Counted from the stretch's first letter, positions 43,714 through 53,302 are shown. The stretch: 64,000 nt of DNA from Aliarcobacter lanthieri (GCF_013201625.1 NZ_CP053839.1:62001-126000), one strand, 5' to 3'. Translations and numbers: made by a program. The notes: generated from the sequence alone by a model not told the origin.

Positions 43714-44328
43714 ATGAGTAAATATTATGCTTATATTAGAGTATCTACGGACAAACAAACTTTAGAAAATCAAAAACATAAAATCTTAGAATTTGCATTT
43801 AATAAAAAAATCCAAATTGAAGATTTTATTGAAGTTGAAGTATCAAGTAGAAAAAATCAAAAAGAAAGATTAATAGATGATTTATTTTTAAAATTAGAAA
43901 TAAATGATACTTTAGTTGTAACAGAGCTTTCAAGACTTGGAAGAAATATGTTAGAGATTTTAAATCTAATTGAAAAATTTAATTCTAAAAATATAAAACT
44001 AATTTTTATAAATCAGCCTGAACTATCAACTGATAACTCTGCTCTATCAAATTTACTAATTTCAATTTATGGATATTTTGCACAAACTGAAAGAGAAATT
44101 ATTAGTGAGAGAACAAAACAAGGATTAGCTGTTGCAAGAGCTAAAGGAAAAATTCTTGGAAGACAAAAAGGTCAAATTGTAAAATCTATGTATGATGAAC
44201 ATAAAGAAAAAATTGAAGAATTATATAAACTTGGATTATCAGTTCAAAAGATAGTTAAGTATATTGGCGTTGGTACTCAACCATCTTTGAGGAATTACAT
44301 AATAAATCGACTATCTTTATTTATTTAA
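43714..44328 (+). CDS. Serine recombinase (resolvase/invertase family)
   Basis: 204 residues: catalytic N-terminal domain with YIRVSTDKQ (nucleophile S11), SRLGRNMLEIL and the long E-helix ISERTKQGLAVARAKGKILG, then a C-terminal HTH (VQKIVKYIGVG). Pin/Tn3-resolvase class. Plasmids use such enzymes for multimer resolution or inversion; target unknown. Good ribosome binding site AAGAGGT. Divergent from the retron-like operon. Confidence 0.92.
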   Translation: MSKYYAYIRVSTDKQTLENQKHKILEFAFNKKIQIEDFIEVEVSSRKNQKERLIDDLFLKLEINDTLVVTELSRLGRNMLEILNLIEKFNSKNIKLIFINQPELSTDNSALSNLLISIYGYFAQTEREIISERTKQGLAVARAKGKILGRQKGQIVKSMYDEHKEKIEELYKLGLSVQKIVKYIGVGTQPSLRNYIINRLSLFI

Positions 44329-44347
44329 ATTTGAAATAACTATAATT

Positions 44348-45325
44348 CTATACAGAAAAATCAAAATTATAAACACCTGCACCTTGTAGGGATACGCTTA
44401 TATCAAATCTACCATAATTTTGCAAATCTTGATATGATACAAGTGATCCTTGTGGTAATCTTAATCTTTGTCTTAAATAATTACCCATAATATTTTTATT
44501 AGGGAATGAGCTTATTTGTTTTGGGTAAATTAATCCATTCTCAATCTGGTTACCTTCTAATAATCCTTCCATTACAATTCCATCATCCCAAAGTATTTCT
44601 ATAATATCATTATGTCTTTGTTGACGTCCTTGATTTAAATTTATTCTAGGAGCAATTTGTTTTGGAGGAAATAAAAATTGATAATTTCTGATATATTCTT
44701 TTCTTATTGCAATATAAGCATCATTTGGCGTAACATGACCATTTCCATGCCCCCAATTAATACCACTTGCTTGAGGTACATTTCCAGATCTATCTAAAAG
44801 AGTCATTTTGCATATATTTAAATTATTTTGAATATTAGTGCTTAATGAGTTCGTTCTAATTTGTGGTTGACCTACTGTAATATTTGTGCAATTATTTGAA
44901 ATTGAATCAACATAATTAATATATGAATTCAAATCATTGTATGCCATTCTCGATGCAACAGTTAAAACTTCTCTATTGGGTGTTGTTAAACCATTTGTAG
45001 AAAAATTTGCAGAGCCAATTAATGCATGGATAATATTACCTTGATATTTCCATACATAACATTTTGAATGTACCCCAGAAGAAGAATAAGCAATATCTAT
45101 ATTTTGATAAATTGTTTGAGAATGAAGTAAATTATTATGTAAAGCTATACCTATTCCACCCTCTCCATACATACCAAAATAAACTTTAGTATTAAATGGT
45201 AATCTAGATAATTTAGAAACAGGTACAGGCCCTACATATCCAGAAATAATAATTAGTTCATCTACATTAGATAAATGTTGATGCATATTAAATATAAGGC
45301 TATCAAGATTGCTAGAATAAAACAC
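44348..45325 (-). CDS. NgoFVII-type restriction endonuclease (phospholipase D fold)
   Basis: 325 residues. The N-terminal domain carries one PLD active-site motif, H86-x-K88 ... N107 (GVHSKCYVWK, LIGSANFSTNG), as in the R.NgoFVII/BfiI group that cuts DNA without metal through a covalent intermediate; a dimer would supply two motifs. The C-terminal half should bind DNA. It follows two cytosine methyltransferase genes on the same strand (39-base gap). The recognition site cannot be read; NgoFVII itself recognises GCSGC. Confidence 0.8.
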   Translation of the reverse strand: MFYSSNLDSLIFNMHQHLSNVDELIIISGYVGPVPVSKLSRLPFNTKVYFGMYGEGGIGIALHNNLLHSQTIYQNIDIAYSSSGVHSKCYVWKYQGNIIHALIGSANFSTNGLTTPNREVLTVASRMAYNDLNSYINYVDSISNNCTNITVGQPQIRTNSLSTNIQNNLNICKMTLLDRSGNVPQASGINWGHGNGHVTPNDAYIAIRKEYIRNYQFLFPPKQIAPRINLNQGRQQRHNDIIEILWDDGIVMEGLLEGNQIENGLIYPKQISSFPNKNIMGNYLRQRLRLPQGSLVSYQDLQNYGRFDISVSLQGAGVYNFDFSV

Positions 45326-45364
45326 TAAAAATCCTTAAATTTTTAGTTTAGTATAGCACAATAA

Positions 45365-46582
45365 TTAATTATTTAATAATTTTAAAATTGCTTCCGAAAT
45401 AACTTTTGAAAGCTTAGGTGGAACTGCATTTCCTATCATTTTATATTTATCTCCCATGCTTCCAATAAATTCGAAATCATCAGGGAAGCTTTGTAATCTA
45501 GCTGCCTCTCTAGGAGTTATACTTCTTGCTTGTTTTGGATCAGGATGAATATGCCTTAATCCATCTTTATATAAATGAGCAGGAATTGTATTGCTAGGTT
45601 TATCATATTCTAAAACATTATATTTATGAAAATTTGATTGATTACCTGTTTTTTGGTAATACAAATCAATTAAAGATTTAGTATCAGGATATTTATTAGT
45701 TCCATTTAATTTATCTAATGCTAATTCATAAAAAATACCTTGATCTCTTAAGCTATGAAATCTAGGAGTATGACTGCAAAATTTATTACAATTTATTTCA
45801 TGAGACTTTCTATTATCTTGTTCTAATAAAGGATAAATAGGTGTTAAATCTGATAATGCATCTTTTACAGTCATTTTTTTATTAACTTTAAATGATGGTA
45901 ATATATTTTGATAAAAATCATTCAGTATCTCTTGTGAATTATCTGAAAATAAAGATTTTTGAATACCAATAATAATTACTCTTTTTCTTACTTGTGGTAC
46001 ACCATAATCAGATGCATCTATAAGAGCTTTGTTTTTTAAATCATTAGATATTTCATAACCAATTTCATTGAAAGCATTTGTAATTCTTTCTATAATTGGT
46101 ATATCACCAGGTTTAGCACTTAGCATACCAGGAACATTTTCAAATACGAATATTTTTGGTTTATATTTATCAACAACTTTTACATAACTTTCAAAAAGAT
46201 AATTTCTATAATCATCTTGCATTCCATTTTTATCTTGAACTCTACCCGCTATTGAATAAGCCTGACAAGGTGGACCACCTATTACAATATCTAAATCAGT
46301 ATTTATAAGTTTATTAAGTCCAGGATTAGAACCATAATTTTCATCATTTTCCCAACCATTAATTAATTCATTTGTTCTTTGTAAATCAAATCTTAAAACT
46401 ATATCTTCAGCATTTTTATAGTTCCATTTTGTTTTTAATCTGTTTATTAGTGTTTCACAAGGTTTCTTTTCCCATTCAACAAAAGCTAAAAAATTAAAAT
46501 TATTTGATTGTTTAAATCCTTCTGATAATCCACCACAGCCTGAAAATAAATCAATAACAGTATATTTATTTTTTTTCATCAA
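45365..46582 (-). CDS. DNA cytosine-C5 methyltransferase 1 of the R-M system
   Basis: 405 residues with the m5C motifs in order: I DLFSGCGGLSEGF, IV GGPPCQAYS (catalytic C106), VI ENVPGM, VIII QVRKRVIIIG, X MIGNAVPPKL. The variable region between VIII and IX sets specificity. It overlaps the second methyltransferase gene by 17 bases, so the two are co-translated. Confidence 0.95.
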   Translation of the reverse strand: MMKKNKYTVIDLFSGCGGLSEGFKQSNNFNFLAFVEWEKKPCETLINRLKTKWNYKNAEDIVLRFDLQRTNELINGWENDENYGSNPGLNKLINTDLDIVIGGPPCQAYSIAGRVQDKNGMQDDYRNYLFESYVKVVDKYKPKIFVFENVPGMLSAKPGDIPIIERITNAFNEIGYEISNDLKNKALIDASDYGVPQVRKRVIIIGIQKSLFSDNSQEILNDFYQNILPSFKVNKKMTVKDALSDLTPIYPLLEQDNRKSHEINCNKFCSHTPRFHSLRDQGIFYELALDKLNGTNKYPDTKSLIDLYYQKTGNQSNFHKYNVLEYDKPSNTIPAHLYKDGLRHIHPDPKQARSITPREAARLQSFPDDFEFIGSMGDKYKMIGNAVPPKLSKVISEAILKLLNN

Positions 46583-47657
46583 AATCTTTCAAAGTAGCAT
46601 ATAATTTTTGAGCAATATGATATCCCAATAAAGGAGGAACGGCATTTCCAATTTGTCTGTATTGTTGGGTTTTTGTTCCCAATACTTTAAATCTATCTGG
46701 AAATGATTGTAATCTTGCATTCTCTCTTACGCTTGGTACCCTGTGCCATTTGTAATGGAAATGATTTCTATGTCCAGTATCTATAGTTTTTGAAGGTTTT
46801 TTACTATGATATCTTGTCCATGCCTCATTAAATTTTCTATTAGTACCAACTCCTGGAGGAAGATCTTTATGATTGCCACCTTCTGGTACTTGAGAAATAA
46901 CATTTATTACATCCTCTGTATGTTTTGTTCCTATATGATTATAAACTTTTTGTGAACCTTTTCTCATTAATTTTTGATAATTACTTTTTGGTTTAGATAT
47001 ATAATCAGAAATTTCACTTCCTAGTTCATCTACTAAAGGAGATAAATCTCCTATTGCATCTTCACAACCAATATATTCACTTTCTTTTAAAATAGGTTTT
47101 GGGAATTCATATTTTCCATATTCTTTTAATAATCCAACAAAGAATAATCTTTTTCTTATTTGTGGAACCCCATAATCTGGAGCGTATAAAATTTGAGAAT
47201 TATGTGTATAACCATGAATTTCAAATTGCTTTTCAATATCCAATTTTGCTTTACCATCATATAGAGTTGCTAATCCAGGTACATTTTCAATGATTATTGC
47301 TTTAGGTTTATGTCCTAGTTCTCCAAGTTTTTTGGCTAATGAAAAAACAGAATAGAATAATTTATTTCTCTCATCTTCTTTATTTCTTGAACCAGTTAAA
47401 GAAAATCCTTGACATGGTGGTCCTGCAATTATAAGATCAACACCACCTCTTTCTATTCCAAATTTTGCAAGATCTTCAATACTTTCATTTTTAAATAAAT
47501 CTAAATTAAATATTTCTGAATTTTCATGATTTAATTTAAAAGTATTTAATGCAGATTGTTCATTATCAACACCTGCGATAATATGAAACCCTGCATCTTG
47601 GAAACCATAAGAAAATCCACCGCAACCAGAAAATAAATCTATTACATTCATATTCAT
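46566..47657 (-). CDS. DNA cytosine-C5 methyltransferase 2 of the R-M system
   Basis: 363 residues with motifs I DLFSGCGGFSYGFQDAG, IV GPPCQGFSL (C82), VI ENVPGL, VIII QIRKRLFFVG, X RQIGNAVPPLLG. It is the first gene of the set. The two enzymes differ enough in their middle regions to recognise different strands or sites, a layout seen where the target is asymmetric or degenerate. Confidence 0.95.
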   Translation of the reverse strand: MNMNVIDLFSGCGGFSYGFQDAGFHIIAGVDNEQSALNTFKLNHENSEIFNLDLFKNESIEDLAKFGIERGGVDLIIAGPPCQGFSLTGSRNKEDERNKLFYSVFSLAKKLGELGHKPKAIIIENVPGLATLYDGKAKLDIEKQFEIHGYTHNSQILYAPDYGVPQIRKRLFFVGLLKEYGKYEFPKPILKESEYIGCEDAIGDLSPLVDELGSEISDYISKPKSNYQKLMRKGSQKVYNHIGTKHTEDVINVISQVPEGGNHKDLPPGVGTNRKFNEAWTRYHSKKPSKTIDTGHRNHFHYKWHRVPSVRENARLQSFPDRFKVLGTKTQQYRQIGNAVPPLLGYHIAQKLYATLKDFDEKK

Positions 47658-48160
47658 CTTATAAATATACCTCTATTTATAGTGCCTGTACTAAAAAACT
47701 TATTTAAATTATATGTTTTAAAATAATTTTTAATTTTTTTCAATTATATATCTTTCAATCTCTAAAATTTTTTACTGAATATCATAAAAATATTAAATTT
47801 AGTAATATTTTTAGATCAAGATTATATTTAAGTATCACAAAATCTTTCTTGAATTGAATATATCTTTCAGTCAATCAAACATAAAATCCTATCAAGAAGT
47901 TCGATGTATTGGCTATTTGCCTTTTTTCTAAATCTTTTTTTAATATATTTTTATTGGAATTTGAATTTTTGCTTTAAAGCACACTTTTAATGGGTACTTT
48001 AGATGATTATTTCTATATAAATTATTACAAAATTGGGACAATATATTATGGAAAGTGGCTTTACATCGTACTTTTGATTAAATAATTGGGATTTTGATGT
48101 ATAAAATATTAAAAAAATTTCTAATATTTAATCATATTTATTATCAAATTTGGAAAAAGT
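47658..48160. other. 503-base non-coding region, possible replication origin
   Basis: Very AT-rich. It holds the R-M promoter (minus) and the rep promoter (plus). Repeats seen: TATATCTTTCA twice (about 47747 and 47860), GTACTTT-rich partial repeats (about 47994 and 48068), palindrome TGCTTTAAAGCA (about 47970), and AATTGGGA twice (about 48031 and 48084). Rep_3 origins normally carry longer tandem iterons; these are short and dispersed, so origin function is uncertain. No gene seen. Confidence 0.45.
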
Positions 48161-49054
48161 ATGAAAAAAGAGTTAGTTGTTGTTCAAAAGAATAGTTTTA
48201 TTAGAGGAGAGTTTACTTTTTTAGAAGTAAGAGATTTAAAAATATTAAAACTATTAGTTTCTAAAGTTAATGCTACAAATAAAGAGTTTGAAGATTACTA
48301 CTATATTACAAAAGATGAAGTGAGAGCTTTTAATTTTAATGAGAGAAATATACATAGTTATATAAAAAGAAGTCTTAGAAAACTTAGCTCTGTTTTTGTA
48401 GTAGTTAAAAATGATGATAAAGAAGAAGTTGAAGTTTCTTTAGTTGGTAAAATAATCTATGATAAGAAAAATGGTATTTATAAAGTTCCATTATCAGAAG
48501 ATTTAAAAGATTACTTGCTTGATATAAAAGATAAATTTACAAAGTATAGATTAGAAAATCTAGTAAATTTAAAAAGAAAAGAAGAAATTAAACTATATGA
48601 ATATCTAAAAAGTATTAGCTTTGAAATATTTGTTATATCTATTGATAATCTAAAAACAGTTATGGAAATTAATAAAAAATCATTTGATTCTTTTTTTAAC
48701 TTCCATAAAAAATTAAAAGATACAATTATCTCAATTAACTCATATACTGATATACATGTAAGTTTTAAAATATTAAAAAGCCCTAAACAAGATAAAAATA
48801 TTCAATTTACTGTTAAAAGGTTTGAACTACCAAAAAAAGAGATTTTATCAATTGAAATTCTAAATTTAAAATATCAAAATAAAAATATCATGTTAAATAA
48901 CGCCATATACACGCTTAAAACTGTCGAAATACAAGATGGTTATGTAATTGCATCAGTTTTATCAAAAGAGTTAAATTTACTAGGTAAATTAAAGTTTTAT
49001 AGTTTAGAGGATTGTGATGGGTATTTTAAGAGAGAAATTTTAAATAGTTTTTAG
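48161..49054 (+). CDS. Rep_3-family plasmid replication initiator
   Basis: 297 residues with tandem winged-helix layout of the RepB/Initiator (Rep_3) family: N-terminal KELVVVQKNSFIRGEFTFLE, the first wing (YYITKDEVRAFNFNERNIHS), then FTKYRLENLVNLKRKEEIKL, YEYLKS and a second HTH. These proteins bind iterons to start plasmid replication. Its presence inside a chromosomal island beside attR points to plasmid ancestry or a mobilisable plasmid-like state. Confidence 0.85.
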   Translation: MKKELVVVQKNSFIRGEFTFLEVRDLKILKLLVSKVNATNKEFEDYYYITKDEVRAFNFNERNIHSYIKRSLRKLSSVFVVVKNDDKEEVEVSLVGKIIYDKKNGIYKVPLSEDLKDYLLDIKDKFTKYRLENLVNLKRKEEIKLYEYLKSISFEIFVISIDNLKTVMEINKKSFDSFFNFHKKLKDTIISINSYTDIHVSFKILKSPKQDKNIQFTVKRFELPKKEILSIEILNLKYQNKNIMLNNAIYTLKTVEIQDGYVIASVLSKELNLLGKLKFYSLEDCDGYFKREILNSF

Positions 49055-49174
49055 TATATAAGTAGAATGAGTAAAAAAAGAAATTTATTTTATTTGATAA
49101 ATTTAGATATTAAGTGATAAAATTAAAGTATAAATAAACTTTGTTGTAATATTATTCATTTAAGTGAAGATATT

Positions 49175-49193
49175 AGGGCGTAAATCAGGGCGT
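49175..49193. repeat. Right integrase arm-type sites (AGGGCGT x2)
   Basis: AGGGCGTA at 49175 and AGGGCGT at 49187, again 12 bases apart and preceded by ATT, as at the left end. This paired motif at both ends of the island supports binding by the same integrase. Confidence 0.65.
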
Positions 49194-49249
49194 TGTAAAA
49201 ATATTATATTCTTGTAACTATTATAATACAGGACTTATATAAATTTTTA

Positions 49250-49269
49250 CGACTCCTACCAGGGTACCA
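49250..49269. other. attR: duplicated tRNA-Arg 3' end
   Basis: CGACTCCTACCAGG then GTACCA, against CGACTCCTACCAGG then CGTGCCA in the tRNA. The rest of a tRNA is absent, so this is a target-site remnant that fixes the right island boundary. Confidence 0.85.
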
Positions 49270-49442
49270 TTCGAATATCGAACTCGCTATTCATAATCTT
49301 CAAATCAATTAAATTTTTTTCAGTTCCAATTTGGTGTCAGAAAATAATATATATTCAATAATTCTATGAAATTTATATCCAAATAAGTTAGAGTTAAAAT
49401 TAGTTTTGATAATCTTCATTAAAAAAAATCAAGAGAAATAAA

Positions 49443-49919
49443 ATGCAGCAATACTACAAAGAATTAGTTTTATTTGTCCATAAAATGACAGGAGACAAAG
49501 AACTATCTTTAGAAATAGTACAAGAAACATATGCAAAAACCTTAGAACGACAAAAAGAAATAAATATAGAAAATGAAAGAGCTTTTTTATATAAAGTTGC
49601 TAGAAATCTAACCTTTGACTACTCAAAAAAGAATAAAAATAAACAATTTATTGAATATGATGATGAAAGAAATTTCTGTTCTAAAGAAGAAGAACCAGAT
49701 GAGGTTTTGATGGAGACAAAAAAAGATGAGTTACTTTTAGAGGCTTTAGAATCTTTACCTCCATATTTAAAAGAGGTTTTTGTTTTACACTTTTTTGATG
49801 GTTTAGATAAAAAAAAGATTGCTGTTATATTAAATATAAATGTAAACACAGTACAAAAATATGTTATAAGAGCGACTACACAACTTACAAAATATATAGA
49901 AGATAAAGATTGGAATTAA
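49443..49919 (+). CDS. ECF sigma factor, FecI type
   Basis: 158 residues with sigma region 2 (KMTGDKELSLEIVQETYAKT, RAFLYKVARNLTFDY) and region 4 (LPPYLKEVFVLHFFDGLDKK, KIAVILNINVNTVQKYV). It overlaps no gene but sits 1 base before a FecR gene and upstream of a TonB-dependent receptor. This is the usual three-part cell-surface signalling set for ferric-siderophore uptake. Confidence 0.92.
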   Translation: MQQYYKELVLFVHKMTGDKELSLEIVQETYAKTLERQKEINIENERAFLYKVARNLTFDYSKKNKNKQFIEYDDERNFCSKEEEPDEVLMETKKDELLLEALESLPPYLKEVFVLHFFDGLDKKKIAVILNINVNTVQKYVIRATTQLTKYIEDKDWN

Positions 49920-49920
49920 G

Positions 49921-50883
49921 ATGAAAGAAACTATAGAAGAAAAAGCAGCTTATTTTTTTACCTGTAAAAAAGATGGTTTTATAGAAAATCAAGAATTAGA
50001 GTTCAAATCTTGGACAGAAGAGAATGTAGCACATAAAAAGGCTTTTGAAAAAGTTGAAAGATTGCAATCTCTTTATTCTTCTTTATCAAAAGATATAAAA
50101 TCAAAAATATCACAAGAAGTTCACCAAAATATAAAAAGTAGAAATAGTTTAAAGAAATCAAATTTTTTAAAAATAGTAGCTTCTATTATTTTGATAGTAG
50201 CAGTTAGTTTTTTTGCTGTAAATGAATATATAAATTTTGGAATAAAACATAATTTTGCTACAAACACACAAATACAAGAGATAGATTTACCTGATGGCTC
50301 AAAAGTGATTCTTGATGCTAAAACGGTATTGGATATAAAATATTATAGTGATAAAAGAGAAGTAAATATTATAAATGGAAAAGCTCTCTTTGATGTATCA
50401 CCAGATACAACTAAACCATTTATTGTAAATGCAAATATGATAAAAGTGGAAGTTTTAGGTACAAATTTTGAAGTAAAAAATGATGCAGAGAAAATATCAG
50501 TAGATGTAATCAGTGGAAAAGTAAAAGTTGGACAAAATCAAAATGATGAATTTAGAGACTTAGCAGTTTTAACAAATGGAAAGCATATATCCTTTGATAA
50601 GCTAAATGGTAAAATGATATTAAAAGATATAGATGTAAGAAGTATTGCTTCTTGGAAAGATGGAGTTTTATTTTTTCAAGATTATACTTTAGAAAAAGCT
50701 ATAGATGAGTTCAAAAAATATCAAGATGTAAATGTACTAATACAAAAAGATATAAAGAATTACACAGTAAGTGGCTCTTTTTCTATACATGATATGGATA
50801 AATTTATATTTGCTCTTACAAAAATATACCCTCTAAAAGTTGATAAAAAGGACGATTCTACATATATTTATAAGAAATTTTAA
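49921..50883 (+). CDS. FecR-family anti-sigma/sigma regulator
   Basis: 320 residues: N-terminal cytoplasmic DUF4880 sigma-binding region (AAYFFTCKKDGFIENQELEF), one transmembrane helix (IVASIILIVAVSFFAV, about 84-100), periplasmic FecR domain (EIDLPDGSKVILDAKTVLDI) and a C-terminal domain (about 255-320) that would contact the receptor's signalling domain. It passes the signal of siderophore binding to the sigma factor. Confidence 0.92.
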   Translation: MKETIEEKAAYFFTCKKDGFIENQELEFKSWTEENVAHKKAFEKVERLQSLYSSLSKDIKSKISQEVHQNIKSRNSLKKSNFLKIVASIILIVAVSFFAVNEYINFGIKHNFATNTQIQEIDLPDGSKVILDAKTVLDIKYYSDKREVNIINGKALFDVSPDTTKPFIVNANMIKVEVLGTNFEVKNDAEKISVDVISGKVKVGQNQNDEFRDLAVLTNGKHISFDKLNGKMILKDIDVRSIASWKDGVLFFQDYTLEKAIDEFKKYQDVNVLIQKDIKNYTVSGSFSIHDMDKFIFALTKIYPLKVDKKDDSTYIYKKF

Positions 50884-50977
50884 AATTTCTTATAAAAAGA
50901 CGTCCACTTTTTGATAGTTCAATCGTCTTACTAATTAGAGAAACCAATTCTCATAATAAATAATAGGAGAAAATTGA

Positions 50978-53302
50978 ATGAAATATTCAAATTGTAAAAA
51001 GATTGTTCTAAGTTTTGCTCTATCTTTAAGCCTTTATGGAAACGAGAGTTTTAATTTAGAAAAACAAAATCTTGAGGAAGCTATCAAACAAATAGCAAGT
51101 AAATCAAATATGCCATATTTAGTAGATGGAAAACTTTTAAAAGGTAAAACATCTCCAAAATTAGAAAATATTGAAGGTACAAAAAATGCTCTTGATAAAG
51201 TTTTAGAAGGTACAGGACTTGAAGCTACTATTGATAATAATACAATTATTATCAAAGAGGTACCCACTGTAAAAGTTATAAATAAAACATATATATTAGA
51301 TGATGTATCTGTAACAAGTGGAAAAAGTGGAAGTGCTGAATCTGGATATTTAACTGATAATATAACAGGTGTTGGACTTTGGGGTAAAAGAAGTTTACAA
51401 GATACACCTTACTCTATGACAGTAATACCACAAGAACTTATTGAAAATGTACAAGCCAATGATATGGCACAAATATTTAAAATGAACCCTTTAACTCAAG
51501 ATGGTGGATATCAACTTGCTGGAAATCAAGAAAATGTTATTAGAGGTTTTTCTTCTAATAATCCAATTATAAATGGTATGCCTTTAGCCTATTATCATAG
51601 TTTTACAACTATGGAAGATTTAGAGAGAATTGAAACAATTAGTGGTGCAACTGGATTTTTATATGGTGGTGGAAGAGTTGGAGGAGCAGTTAACTATGTG
51701 ATGAAAAAACCAACTTTGGAAGATACAAGAAGCATAAAAATAGGAAACTATGGAGGTGAGCAATACTATGGACATATAGATTTAAGTGGACAAATAGATG
51801 ATAAAAATATTTTTGGATATAGGATAAATGCTCTTTACCAAGATGGTGATAGTGTAGCAGATGTAGGAAAAGAGCAAAAATATGTAAGCTTAGCATTTGA
51901 CTATAAACCAACAGATAACTTTACTATGGATTTAAATTATGCTCATAGAAAATTAATACAAGAAAATATGAAATCTATATTCTATGTAAATACATATCGT
52001 CCAAATCTTGATGTTAGTAAAAGTTATTCTTCAGATTGGACATCAACAGATGAAGAAAATGATAGAGTGATGACAAATTTAAAATGGGATATAAATGATA
52101 TTTTTACTCTTAGAAGTTCATTTCTTTATGAGAAATCTGATAGAAAATTAATTGCTACACAATCAATATATACTAGACCAGATGGTTTATATAATGCTTA
52201 TAACTTTAAATATCCAACTCAAGGACAAGAATCTAAAAATTATTCAGCTAATATATATTTAGATAGTAAATTTGAGACTTTTGATGTAAATCATCTTTTA
52301 ACAATAGGTTACTCAGAAAATTATCAAAAATATTTGATGGGTAGCTATGCAATTAATATATATTTAGAAGGAAAAACATTAGATGAAATTAAAAATTCAT
52401 CTCTTCCAAGTGCAATTGCACCAAATGGATTAAAAGTACCAGATAATAAAGCACAATATAAAAATATATTAATAGGTGATGATATAGTCTTTAATGAACA
52501 ATGGAGTGCTTTAGTTGGAGTAAATTATGCTACTGTAATTCAAACATCTTATAGGAGTGGAGTTCAAAGTTCAAAATATGATAAATCAGAATTAACTCCT
52601 ACATTGTCTTTAATGTATAAACCATTTGATGATTTAACAACTTATGTAACATATATAGAGAGCTTAGAACAAGGAACTATTGTTGGAGACAATTATTCGA
52701 ATAGAGGTGAAATATTAGACCCACTTGTAAGTAAACAATATGAAGTTGGAGCAAAATATAGTTTAAATGATAGTGTATTATTAACAGGAGCACTATTTAG
52801 AATAGAAAAGGCAAATCAATACTCTGATAATGCAACTCCAATGCCAAAATATGTTCAAGATGGTGAACAAATACATCAAGGAATTGAACTTACATTTACA
52901 GGAAAAGTTACTGATAATCTTACATTGTTTGGTGGTGGAACTTTGATGGATATAGAGGTAGAAAAATCAAATGATAAATTACAAGAAGGTAAAAAACCAA
53001 TAAATGCAGCTTCTAAAATGGCAAAATTGTATGCAGAGTATAATATTCCTATGATTCAAGGCTTAACTGTAACTGGTGGAGCATATTATACTGGTGAAAA
53101 ATATGGAGATATTTATAATAAAGATAAAATTCCATCATATACACTTTATGATGCAGGTTTAAGATATAAAACAAAATTTGATAAATTCCCAACTACATTT
53201 TTATTAAATGTTTCAAACTTAACTGGGAAAGATTATTGGGCAAGTAGTAGATATTTAGGAGATCCTAGAAGTGTTGCATTTTCTATGAAAATGGAGTTTT
53301 AA
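50978..53302 (+). CDS. TonB-dependent siderophore receptor with signalling (STN) domain
   Basis: 774 residues. Signal peptide (IVLSFALSLSLYGNES), an STN domain (about 24-93, FNLEKQNLEEAIKQIASKSN) that talks to FecR, plug domain (TPYSMTVIPQELIENVQAND; VIRGFSSNNPIINGMP; VGGAVNYVMKKP) and a 22-stranded barrel ending in the C-terminal aromatic SVAFSMKMEF. FpvA/FecA-like; the ligand is not predictable. Third gene of the surface-signalling set. Confidence 0.93.
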   Translation: MKYSNCKKIVLSFALSLSLYGNESFNLEKQNLEEAIKQIASKSNMPYLVDGKLLKGKTSPKLENIEGTKNALDKVLEGTGLEATIDNNTIIIKEVPTVKVINKTYILDDVSVTSGKSGSAESGYLTDNITGVGLWGKRSLQDTPYSMTVIPQELIENVQANDMAQIFKMNPLTQDGGYQLAGNQENVIRGFSSNNPIINGMPLAYYHSFTTMEDLERIETISGATGFLYGGGRVGGAVNYVMKKPTLEDTRSIKIGNYGGEQYYGHIDLSGQIDDKNIFGYRINALYQDGDSVADVGKEQKYVSLAFDYKPTDNFTMDLNYAHRKLIQENMKSIFYVNTYRPNLDVSKSYSSDWTSTDEENDRVMTNLKWDINDIFTLRSSFLYEKSDRKLIATQSIYTRPDGLYNAYNFKYPTQGQESKNYSANIYLDSKFETFDVNHLLTIGYSENYQKYLMGSYAINIYLEGKTLDEIKNSSLPSAIAPNGLKVPDNKAQYKNILIGDDIVFNEQWSALVGVNYATVIQTSYRSGVQSSKYDKSELTPTLSLMYKPFDDLTTYVTYIESLEQGTIVGDNYSNRGEILDPLVSKQYEVGAKYSLNDSVLLTGALFRIEKANQYSDNATPMPKYVQDGEQIHQGIELTFTGKVTDNLTLFGGGTLMDIEVEKSNDKLQEGKKPINAASKMAKLYAEYNIPMIQGLTVTGGAYYTGEKYGDIYNKDKIPSYTLYDAGLRYKTKFDKFPTTFLLNVSNLTGKDYWASSRYLGDPRSVAFSMKMEF

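Larger units (their letters stand above)
32420..49263. mobile_element. 16.8-kb genomic island integrated at tRNA-Arg
   Basis: Bounded by a 14-bp exact repeat of the tRNA 3' end (32420-32433 and 49250-49263). It starts with a tyrosine integrase and contains an AlpA-like regulator, primase-helicase, recombinases, decayed transposase, retron-type reverse transcriptase, restriction-modification genes and a Rep_3 initiator. Chromosomal housekeeping genes lie on both sides. The left half resembles a phage-satellite/ICE-like element and the right half a plasmid, so the island is probably composite. Confidence 0.85.
49055..49442. other. 388-base gap holding the right end of the island
   Basis: From left to right: AT-rich end of the rep transcript, arm-type repeats (49175-49193), attR (49250-49269), then chromosomal DNA with the promoter of the sigma-factor gene. 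At 49407-49421 TGATAATCTTCATTA partly matches a Fur-box half, which would suit iron control of the fecI-type operon. No gene seen. Confidence 0.5.

Noticed and set aside
48031-48091. Iterons of the Rep_3 origin
   Set aside because: The AATTGGGA pair is too short and too few to be called iterons; kept only as a weak observation.
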